From Clostridiales bacterium (GTDB lineage: Bacteria > Bacillota > Clostridia > Peptostreptococcales > T1SED10-28), in NCBI GenBank assembly GCA_007134725.1, contig SLKF01000269.1, positions 1-6,595 of the forward strand: a stretch of 6,595 bases of DNA, read 5' to 3'. The position numbers and the translations under genes are program-made. Below are positions 1 to 5,297 of this stretch, one piece after another. The notes below the pieces were generated by a model. The model worked only from the letters and a program-made list of their open reading frames with translations, was not told where the DNA came from and made no database searches. Each line of letters opens with the position of its first letter. The first letter of the stretch is position 1.

Positions 1-1
1 T

Positions 2-841
2 ATCTCTGTTCAGGCTCGAGAGCTGAAAGGAGCAAAAATTTACTTAGATGTGGTAAGTGTAGGGGCAACCATCAATATTATGCTTGCGGCGGTAAAAGCC
101 AAGGGACAAACCATTATCGAAAATGCCGCAAAGGAACCTCATATTGTGGACGTGGCCAACTTTTTAAATGCTTTAGGGGCGAATGTAAAAGGGGCAGGAA
201 CCGACACGATCAAAATAGAAGGGGTAAAAAAACTCGGTGGGTGTGAACACGCCATTATCCCGGATCAGATTGAAGCGGGCACCTATATGATTGCGGCAGC
301 CGCAACCCGGGGAGATGTTCTGATTAAAAATGTAATTCCGAAACATTTGGAGTCCATTACGGCGAAATTAATCGAAATGAATGTAGTGATTGAGGAAAAT
401 GGAGATGAAGTTCGGGTGAAAGCTTCGAAAAGAACAAAAAGTGCGGATATTAAAACCCTGGTATATCCCGGATTTCCCACAGACCTGCAACAACCAATGT
501 CCAGTTTGCTGGCCATATCCGAGGGTACCGGGTCGATTACGGAAAACATTTTTGAAGGACGGTTTAAACACGTCAATGAGTTGCAACGCATGGGTGCTTT
601 GATTCGAGTGGAAGGAAAAGTGGCCATCATCGACGGGGTGAAAAAATTATCTCCTGCGTCGGTTAAAGCCTCGGACCTCCGGGCGGGAGCAGCTCTGATT
701 GTTGCGGCTCTTAGCACAAAGGGAAGGACTGAAGTTTATGAGGTGGAGCATATTTTGCGGGGGTATGATCGGATCGAAGAAAAACTTCAAAATCTGGGTG
801 GAAAAATTGCGCTTATAAATGGCAATGAAGCTGACAAATAA
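2..841 (+). CDS. murA: UDP-N-acetylglucosamine 1-carboxyvinyltransferase (MurA, MurAB/MurZ type), 5'-truncated
   Basis: MurA transfers enolpyruvate from PEP to UDP-GlcNAc in the cytoplasm, the first committed step of peptidoglycan synthesis and the target of fosfomycin. The reading frame is open from base 2, so the gene enters from the left. About 279 residues of a family usually 415–430 long are present; the N-terminal third, with the catalytic PEP-binding Cys loop, lies outside. An apparent GTG start at position 50 is internal, because the conserved segment [20 protein letters not shown] runs straight through it. Visible landmarks, in window residues, are the GFPTD motif with the conserved Asp at 161, the SDLRAG motif (Asp225, Arg227) and the C-terminal [11 protein letters not shown] motif with the conserved active-site Arg at 253. 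Wording such as [12 protein letters not shown] and [15 protein letters not shown] resembles Bacillus MurAB/MurZ more than MurAA. One oddity is PDQIEAGT where relatives I recall have PDRIEAGT. The walJ start follows 38 bp after the stop, with no terminator visible. Confidence 0.96.
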   Translation: MSVQARELKGAKIYLDVVSVGATINIMLAAVKAKGQTIIENAAKEPHIVDVANFLNALGANVKGAGTDTIKIEGVKKLGGCEHAIIPDQIEAGTYMIAAAATRGDVLIKNVIPKHLESITAKLIEMNVVIEENGDEVRVKASKRTKSADIKTLVYPGFPTDLQQPMSSLLAISEGTGSITENIFEGRFKHVNELQRMGALIRVEGKVAIIDGVKKLSPASVKASDLRAGAALIVAALSTKGRTEVYEVEHILRGYDRIEEKLQNLGGKIALINGNEADK

Positions 842-864
842 ACAGGGTAAAGCAATAAAACACC

Positions 865-872
865 GAGGAGGG
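865..872 (+). promoter_or_regulatory. Shine-Dalgarno site that fixes the TTG start of walJ
   Basis: GAGGAGGG lies 7 bases before the TTG at 880. This strong, well-spaced site supports the non-ATG start, which is also where the conserved beginning of the protein (IRFCSLVSGSAGNS) falls. Confidence 0.8.
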
Positions 873-879
873 AAAAGAC

Positions 880-1680
880 TTGATAAGATTTTGTTCGTTA
901 GTCAGCGGCAGTGCCGGTAACAGTTATGCTTTTTCCGATGGGGAACAGCGGTTTTTAGTGGATGCAGGGCTTAGCGGCAAACAGATTGAAAGGCGACTGG
1001 CTGAAATCGAGATTGATCCCCAAACATTATCCGGTATTTTAATATCCCACGAGCATATTGATCATATCAAAGGGGCGGGGATCCTCTCAAGGAGATATGA
1101 TATTCCGGTTTATGCCAATCAGGGAACTTGGAAGGCCATGGAATCTAAAATCGGGAAGGTCTCAGAAAAAAATCGAAGAACCTTTAAAACCAATGAAATT
1201 TTTTCTATGGGAAACTTAAAAATCAAGCCCTATAAAACTTCCCATGATGCAGCGGAATCCGTAGGGTTTACGGTTTCAGCAGAGAAGGAAAAAATCAGTA
1301 TTGTCACCGACATTGGATGCATAACACCGGAAATCCTTGAGGAGATAAAGGATTCGGACCTGGTAGTCTTAGAGGCTAACCATGATGTGGAAGTGTTAAA
1401 ATCCGGGAGGTATCCCTATTCTTTAAAAAGAAGGATCCTATCCGACGAAGGACATCTTTCCAATGATGCGGCGGGAGACTGTATATGCTATTTAGCGGAA
1501 AACAACGTTGAAAATTTCATTTTAGCTCATTTGAGTGAGGAAAATAATTTTCCGGAACTGGCCTTGTCCACCATTCAAGGGAAACTCCAGGAGAAAAAAC
1601 TCCTGGAGTGTGGAAAAATAAAACTGGATGTTGCTTTTAGAAACCGTATTGGCCGGGTATATGAGTTTAATAAAAGCTAA
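880..1680 (+). CDS. walJ: WalJ/YycJ family metallo-beta-lactamase-fold hydrolase (putative exonuclease)
   Basis: This 266-residue cytoplasmic protein is full length for the YycJ/WalJ family. In Bacillus this family lies beside the WalRK genes and has been linked to coordinating division with DNA replication; members have 5'-exonuclease-type activity. The sequence shows the N-terminal hallmark SLVSGSAGNS (residues 6–15) and the metal-binding HxHxDH motif SHEHIDH (His57, His59, Asp61, His62). Further candidate metal or active-site positions are His122 in TSHDA, Asp144 in VTDIG, the LEANHD motif at 164–169, GHLSN with His192, and AHLSEENN with His217. No signal peptide or membrane segment is seen. 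The start is a TTG with a strong Shine-Dalgarno site. It sits between murA and htrA, and the walJ–htrA–rlmH order is the one found at the end of the Bacillus walRK operon. A strong hairpin lies inside its 3' end. The family call is firm; the precise substrate is not shown by sequence. Confidence 0.93.
   Translation: MIRFCSLVSGSAGNSYAFSDGEQRFLVDAGLSGKQIERRLAEIEIDPQTLSGILISHEHIDHIKGAGILSRRYDIPVYANQGTWKAMESKIGKVSEKNRRTFKTNEIFSMGNLKIKPYKTSHDAAESVGFTVSAEKEKISIVTDIGCITPEILEEIKDSDLVVLEANHDVEVLKSGRYPYSLKRRILSDEGHLSNDAAGDCICYLAENNVENFILAHLSEENNFPELALSTIQGKLQEKKLLECGKIKLDVAFRNRIGRVYEFNKS
1584..1609 (+). repeat. Perfect 10-bp inverted repeat (hairpin) inside the 3' end of walJ
   Basis: ACTCCAGGAG (1584–1593) and CTCCTGGAGT (1600–1609) are exact reverse complements around a loop of six A residues. 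In the protein this is the unremarkable stretch LQEKKLLE. No T-run follows on either strand, so it does not look like an intrinsic terminator. As RNA it would fold stably about 70 bases before the walJ stop. Any effect on mRNA stability or processing is inference. Confidence 0.6.
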
Positions 1681-1726
1681 TCAATACAAAGTGGTTTTAG
1701 GTGGAAATGAAAAAATGCTTTGGGGC

Positions 1727-1733
1727 AGGAGGG
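1727..1733 (+). promoter_or_regulatory. Shine-Dalgarno site that places the htrA start at 1740
   Basis: AGGAGGG lies 6 bases before the ATG at 1740. The frame is also open from a GTG at 1701, but I see only a weak upstream site there, and its 13 extra codons would contain this ribosome binding site. The ATG at 1740 is therefore preferred. Confidence 0.75.
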
Positions 1734-1739
1734 AAAAGG

Positions 1740-3035
1740 ATGGATAAAGAGGGAGAAAATAAAAAAGGTTTAAGCAAAGAAAAGGATTATACCCAAGGAG
1801 ATTACTATTATTATCACGCCCCCTCGTCAACCGAGGATTTTTTAGAAGAAAATGTGCAAGGGGAAAAAATCACTACTCCTACAAATACAGAAGAGGTACA
1901 GGATTCAGGAGAATCATCAAAAACGAAAAGTATTCCGAAGGAGCCAAGAGCTAAAATTGGTTTTCTCGGGGTGTTTCTCGGAGCCCTCCTGGGAGGCGCT
2001 CTGGTTCTAGCAAGTGGGATTTATTTTTTACCCGGTTTGATAGAACAAGCCCTACCGGAGAGGGAAAATGGAGAGAATTCCATTGTGGTAAATGAAAACA
2101 GTGATTTGAATATCTACTCTGCGGTGGCGGAATATGCCATGCCTTCCGTGGTGGGAATAACCACGATTACCTTGGAACGGGATCTATTTTTTGGCGATAT
2201 ACGGGAACGACCGGGCTTAGGTACGGGAGTGATTGTGGATGAACGGGGGTATATTTTAACCAACTCCCACGTTATTGGAGACGGGGAAGTGACCGAACTG
2301 ATGGTGCTGCTTCACGACGGACAGGAATTACCGGCGGAGGTTCTTTGGAACGAAGCCTCTCTGGATCTGGCCATCATCAAAGTGGATGAAGATGATTTAC
2401 CCGTAGCCCATTTAGGAGACAGTGATAACCTTCGGGTAGGAGAAATCACCATTGCCATAGGAAATCCTATGGGTCTTGATTTTGAACGAACCTTAACCCA
2501 AGGGGTGGTCAGTGGATTAAATCGATCCATTACTACTTCCGGTGGCAGTGCGGAAGGCATCGACAATTTTATTCAGACCGATGCATCGATCAATCCCGGA
2601 AACAGTGGAGGACCCCTGCTTAACACCGATGCCCAGGTGATTGGTATCAACACGGCAAAATTACAAAACGGTGAAGGCTTAGGCTTTGCAATACCCATCA
2701 ATACGGCGAAACCCATCATTGAACAGTTCGTTGAAACCGGAGAATTTCGACCGGTGTATCTTGGGGTTCAGGGACTGAATGCCGAGGTGTATCAGCGCAG
2801 TTGGGGAGAAGAATTATCCGTCAGTCATGGGTTTTATGTAGCAGAAGTTAACCCCGGCTCCGTAGCAGGAGAGTATGGGATTGAGTCCGGGGATGTAATC
2901 GTTGGGGTCAATGGTCAGGAAGTGCGAAATCGTGGCACCCTGATAAGGGAGCTCTACAAACTGACCCCGGGAGACCGGGCCACCGTCACGATTGTTCGAG
3001 GAGAAGAGGAATTCGATATTGAAGTGATCTTTTAA
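1740..3035 (+). CDS. htrA: Membrane-anchored HtrA/DegP-like serine protease with one PDZ domain
   Basis: HtrA proteases degrade or refold damaged exported proteins at the outer face of the membrane. With the ATG start the protein has 431 residues. Residues 1–71 form a charged, probably cytoplasmic tail with a tyrosine cluster (DYYYYH, 21–26). One membrane segment spans about 73–97, and a linker is followed by the trypsin-like domain at roughly 125–325. The catalytic triad is His177 in TNSHVIG, Asp209 in SLDLAII and Ser289 in the GNSGGPL motif. A single C-terminal PDZ domain covers about 337–430, with the carboxylate-binding loop near YLGV (340–343) and the GDVIVGVNG segment at 384–392. This is the layout of Bacillus HtrA, HtrB and HtrC (YycK), and the walJ–rlmH neighbourhood best matches HtrC. 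It lies 59 bp after walJ and 29 bp before rlmH with no terminator on either side. All key residues are present. Confidence 0.95.
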   Translation: MDKEGENKKGLSKEKDYTQGDYYYYHAPSSTEDFLEENVQGEKITTPTNTEEVQDSGESSKTKSIPKEPRAKIGFLGVFLGALLGGALVLASGIYFLPGLIEQALPERENGENSIVVNENSDLNIYSAVAEYAMPSVVGITTITLERDLFFGDIRERPGLGTGVIVDERGYILTNSHVIGDGEVTELMVLLHDGQELPAEVLWNEASLDLAIIKVDEDDLPVAHLGDSDNLRVGEITIAIGNPMGLDFERTLTQGVVSGLNRSITTSGGSAEGIDNFIQTDASINPGNSGGPLLNTDAQVIGINTAKLQNGEGLGFAIPINTAKPIIEQFVETGEFRPVYLGVQGLNAEVYQRSWGEELSVSHGFYVAEVNPGSVAGEYGIESGDVIVGVNGQEVRNRGTLIRELYKLTPGDRATVTIVRGEEEFDIEVIF

Positions 3036-3064
3036 GTGGTCATAGAACCCTAAGGAGTTAAAAA

Positions 3065-3544
3065 ATGAAAATCGATATTATTGCAGTGGGAAAATTGAAA
3101 GAAAAATACTTGAAAATGGGAATGGAAGAGTACCTAAAAAGACTGCAGAGCTATGCTAAGGTCAAGGTGCTGGAAGTTCCTGACGAGAAAACCTTAGAGG
3201 GGGCAAGTCCCCGGGAAGTGGAGATCATTCAGGAAAAAGAAAGTCAGGGAATCTTAAAAAAAATCCCTGAGGGGGCCCAGGTAATCGTACTGGATCTTAA
3301 AGGGAAAATGCTGTCCTCGGAAGAACTGGCGGAGCGTTTCCAGGACTACAGCCTTCATGGAAAGAGCCATTGGGTTTTTGTCATCGGCGGCTCCATGGGG
3401 GTTTCTTCATCGGTTTTAGAGCGAGCCGATCTGAGACTTTCTTTTTCAAAGATGACCTTTCCCCATCAATTGATGCGACTCATTTTAGTGGAACAAATCT
3501 ATCGGGGTTTTAAGATTTTTAAAAAAGAGCCCTATCATAAATAA
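3065..3544 (+). CDS. rlmH: RlmH, 23S rRNA (pseudouridine1915-N3)-methyltransferase
   Basis: RlmH is a small SPOUT-class enzyme that methylates pseudouridine 1915 in helix 69 of 23S rRNA, using S-adenosylmethionine, on assembled 70S ribosomes. The 159-residue length is exactly typical. The sequence shows the N-terminal strand MKIDIIAVGKLKEKY, the central VIVLDLKGK strand, the SAM-binding FVIGGSMG loop (105–112) and the highly conserved tail: LSFSKMTFPHQLMR (125–138), VEQIYRGFKI and the terminal EPYHK. The knotted C-terminal part is complete. AAGGAG lies 7 bases before the ATG, which begins 29 bp after htrA. It is the last gene of the upstream unit, closed by a terminator-like hairpin. Its methylation job is unrelated to the wall genes around it, but the walJ–htrA–rlmH linkage is widely kept in Bacillota. 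Confidence 0.97.
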   Translation: MKIDIIAVGKLKEKYLKMGMEEYLKRLQSYAKVKVLEVPDEKTLEGASPREVEIIQEKESQGILKKIPEGAQVIVLDLKGKMLSSEELAERFQDYSLHGKSHWVFVIGGSMGVSSSVLERADLRLSFSKMTFPHQLMRLILVEQIYRGFKIFKKEPYHK

Positions 3545-3563
3545 TCACAAAGCATGAATGAAC

Positions 3564-3601
3564 CCTCTGAGCCCAATCCAATGGGCACCGGAGGTTTTTT
3601 T
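3564..3601 (+). terminator. Probable intrinsic terminator after rlmH
   Basis: An imperfect hairpin starts 20 bases after the rlmH stop. The inner stem is GCCCA (3571–3575) with TGGGC (3582–3586) around a six-base loop. A small internal bulge separates it from an outer stem, CCTC (3564–3567) with GAGG (3591–3594). A run of seven T follows at 3595–3601. The position between rlmH and the ftsE promoter fits transcription termination. The bulge makes it only moderately strong, so some readthrough into ftsE is possible. Confidence 0.7.
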
Positions 3602-3642
3602 ATGGGACGCTGTTCAAAACCTTGTATATCAGAAAGTATGCA

Positions 3643-3687
3643 TAATATTCTAAAAGGATATGGTATAATATTGGTGATCTTAATATT
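3643..3687 (+). repeat. Three direct copies of TAATATT around the ftsE promoter
   Basis: TAATATT occurs at 3643–3649, 3666–3672 and 3681–3687; the last two extend to TAATATTG. Each contains the palindrome AATATT. The middle copy overlaps the -10 element. They could be regulator-binding sites or simply AT-rich promoter sequence; the spacings of 23 and 15 bp do not match a fixed helical phase. Confidence 0.35.
3661..3669 (+). promoter_or_regulatory. Extended -10 promoter for the ftsEX operon
   Basis: TGGTATAAT is a perfect extended -10 element (TGn plus the TATAAT consensus) for the housekeeping sigma factor. At the expected -35 distance I see only a poor match (around 3641), which is tolerated in extended -10 promoters. 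A start site near 3676 would give a leader of about 40 bases before the ftsE GTG. The place, just after the rlmH terminator, supports the call. Confidence 0.65.
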
Positions 3688-3715
3688 GAACTTTAAGAAG
3701 AAAGGGGCATTAAAC

Positions 3716-4399
3716 GTGATAGAACTCAATAAAGTAAGTATGCTGTATCCCGGGACGAAGGATCCGGCTTTGGAAGAAATGTCTTTAAAACTAAATTCGG
3801 GGGAGTTTCTTTTTTTAGTAGGACCCAGCGGTGCAGGGAAGAGTACGTTAATCAATCTCCTTTTTCGGGAAAAACTTCCCACAAGAGGGGGGATTTATTT
3901 TGACAATAAGGATATTTCAGCCTATAAAAAAGAGGAAATCCTTCAGCATCGTCGAAGGATCGGAATGGTTTTTCAAGACTACAAACTAATTAAGCAGAAA
4001 ACCGTATTTGAAAATGTGGCCTTCGCATTGGAGGTCCTGGGATACTCTCCAAAGGAAATACGGATAAAGGTTCCGGAAGCCTTGAAAAAAGTGGGTCTCA
4101 GCCACAAAGAAAAAGCTTTTCCCAAAGAACTCTCGGGAGGAGAACAGCAACGGGTAGGGATCGCCAGGGCGATTGTAAAAGATCCTGATTTGATTCTGGC
4201 GGATGAGCCCACAGGAAATTTAGATCGTGACAATGGCCTGCAGTTGATGGAGTTGTTTGAAAAAATCAATCAGGAAGGCACCACGGTGGTGATTGCCACC
4301 CATGCCTGGGATCTGGTGGATCGCATGCAAAAACGGGTGGTTGCTTTAGCCGGCGGGAAGTTGGAACGGGATGAGAAAGGGGGCTATGACCATGAATAG
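3716..4399 (+). CDS. ftsE: FtsE, ATP-binding subunit of the FtsEX division/wall-hydrolase switch
   Basis: FtsE is the cytoplasmic ABC ATPase that pairs with FtsX; ATP hydrolysis changes the shape of FtsX and thereby switches on extracellular peptidoglycan hydrolases. With a GTG start at 3716 the protein has 227 residues, the usual FtsE length. Motifs in order are the Walker [10 protein letters not shown] (36–44), the Q-loop Gln87 in VFQDYKL, the ABC signature LSGGEQQR (139–146), the Walker B LILADEP with Glu164, the D-loop NLD (168–170) and the H-loop His196 in ATHAWDLV. The frame is open further upstream to an ATG at 3554, but that extension would run through the terminator and promoter and adds no family sequence. 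The GTG has AAGGGG 8 bases ahead and directly begins the conserved [12 protein letters not shown]. The 3' end overlaps ftsX by 8 bases, suggesting translational coupling. Confidence 0.95.
   Translation: MIELNKVSMLYPGTKDPALEEMSLKLNSGEFLFLVGPSGAGKSTLINLLFREKLPTRGGIYFDNKDISAYKKEEILQHRRRIGMVFQDYKLIKQKTVFENVAFALEVLGYSPKEIRIKVPEALKKVGLSHKEKAFPKELSGGEQQRVGIARAIVKDPDLILADEPTGNLDRDNGLQLMELFEKINQEGTTVVIATHAWDLVDRMQKRVVALAGGKLERDEKGGYDHE
4376..4383 (+). promoter_or_regulatory. Shine-Dalgarno site that favours the ftsX start at 4392
   Basis: AAAGGGGG lies inside the end of ftsE. In-frame ATGs occur at 4371, 4386 and 4392. The first lies before this site and the second is only 2 bases after it, while 4392 has the normal 8-base spacing. 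The start at 4392 is therefore preferred. Confidence 0.65.
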
Positions 4400-5276
4400 A
4401 TACGCCTTTGGATATTGTATGCGTCAAAGCTTTCAATCCCTGTCCAGGAATGCTTGGCTGGCCCTTCTTACCTCGGGGCTGATCGCGATCTCTTTGGTTA
4501 TTTTAGGGGGTTTTTTGCTGGTAACCACCAATGTTAATCAGTTTATTCGTACATTGGAATCCAATGTGGAAATCAGTGTATTCTTAGAAGAGGGCGTGAA
4601 CGCAGGGGAAGTGGAAAATCGAATTCGAACGGTGGAAGGGGTAGCGGAGCAGACCTTCGTTTCCAAAGAAGAAGGCTTGGAAAACTTCTCCAGAACCATG
4701 GGAGACCCTACGCTTTTAAGAGATTTAGAGGGAGAAAACAATCCCTTACCGGACCTGATTCGAGTCCGTGTCACGGCACCGGAGCAAGTGGCAGTGGTAG
4801 CGGAGGTGGTGGAGGCCTATCCGGAAGTCGAATTGGTGGATTACGGTGAGGAACTGGTGACCCGCTTAATGCTGATTACCAGTCGTATAAACGCCCTATT
4901 TTTAACCCTGGGGGTGTTGATTGCTTTTGGCGCCGTATTTTTGATCGTAAATATCATTCGCCTTTCCGCAGTGGCTCGTCAGGAAGAAGTGGTGGTTATG
5001 AAATATATGGGTGCCAGCAACGGCTATATTCGATTCCCCTTTTTAATGGAGGGAATGGTAATGGGATGGACAGGTACCGTGATTGCGGTAACGGTCTTAG
5101 GGATCATGTATTCTCGACTGTCCTCTGCTTTTGGACAGGATTCATTGATCCTTCTTTTTCAACCGGTTACGGATATGGAACGTCTTTTACCGATATTTTT
5201 AGGACTGATGATCATGGGAACCTTTATGGCGGGTTTCGGAAGTTTGGTGTCCATTCGAAAATATCTACGGGTCTAG
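4392..5276 (+). CDS. ftsX: FtsX, permease-like subunit of the FtsEX complex
   Basis: FtsX is the four-pass membrane partner of FtsE. It senses FtsE ATP turnover and relays it to periplasmic or extracellular hydrolase partners through its large first outer loop. The 294 residues (start at 4392) match the usual size of about 300. The order is a short cytoplasmic N-terminus with the family-typical QSFQSLSRNAWLALLTS, TM1 at about 24–46, an extracellular domain at about 47–165 containing ISVFLEEGV and the motif LPDLIRVRV (119–127), TM2 at about 168–189, a cytoplasmic loop with EEVVVMKYMGASNGYIRFPF (198–217), TM3 at about 221–243 and TM4 at about 266–288. The MKYMGAS loop, followed by a segment like the F-x-x-E-G entry to TM3, is characteristic. 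It overlaps ftsE by 8 bp and is followed 21 bp later by its likely effector gene. It appears intact. Confidence 0.95.
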   Translation: MNRYAFGYCMRQSFQSLSRNAWLALLTSGLIAISLVILGGFLLVTTNVNQFIRTLESNVEISVFLEEGVNAGEVENRIRTVEGVAEQTFVSKEEGLENFSRTMGDPTLLRDLEGENNPLPDLIRVRVTAPEQVAVVAEVVEAYPEVELVDYGEELVTRLMLITSRINALFLTLGVLIAFGAVFLIVNIIRLSAVARQEEVVVMKYMGASNGYIRFPFLMEGMVMGWTGTVIAVTVLGIMYSRLSSAFGQDSLILLFQPVTDMERLLPIFLGLMIMGTFMAGFGSLVSIRKYLRV

Positions 5277-5297
5277 TGTGGGGAGGAGGAATTAAAA

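Noticed and set aside
283..717. Open frame of 144 codons on the minus strand inside murA
   Set aside because: It is antisense to strongly conserved MurA sequence, has no family resemblance and no convincing ribosome binding site; it is a coding shadow.
50..841. Complete short gene starting at GTG 50
   Set aside because: Conserved MurA residues continue in frame upstream to the left edge, so this is an internal codon of a truncated murA.
2312..2566. Minus-strand open frame inside htrA
   Set aside because: It lies opposite the protease domain and shows composition typical of a reverse-strand shadow.
3561..3601. T-box-like or other riboswitch ahead of ftsE
   Set aside because: TGGGCACCGG only superficially recalls a T-box element, and there is no specifier stem or long leader; a plain terminator for rlmH explains it.
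3554..3715. N-terminal extension of ftsE from an ATG at 3554
   Set aside because: The extra 54 codons cross the terminator hairpin and the -10 element, and the family sequence begins only at the GTG at 3716, which has its own ribosome binding site.
3535..3882. Minus-strand open frame across the rlmH–ftsE gap
   Set aside because: It overlaps the terminator, the promoter and the conserved start of ftsE in antisense; its product resembles nothing I know.
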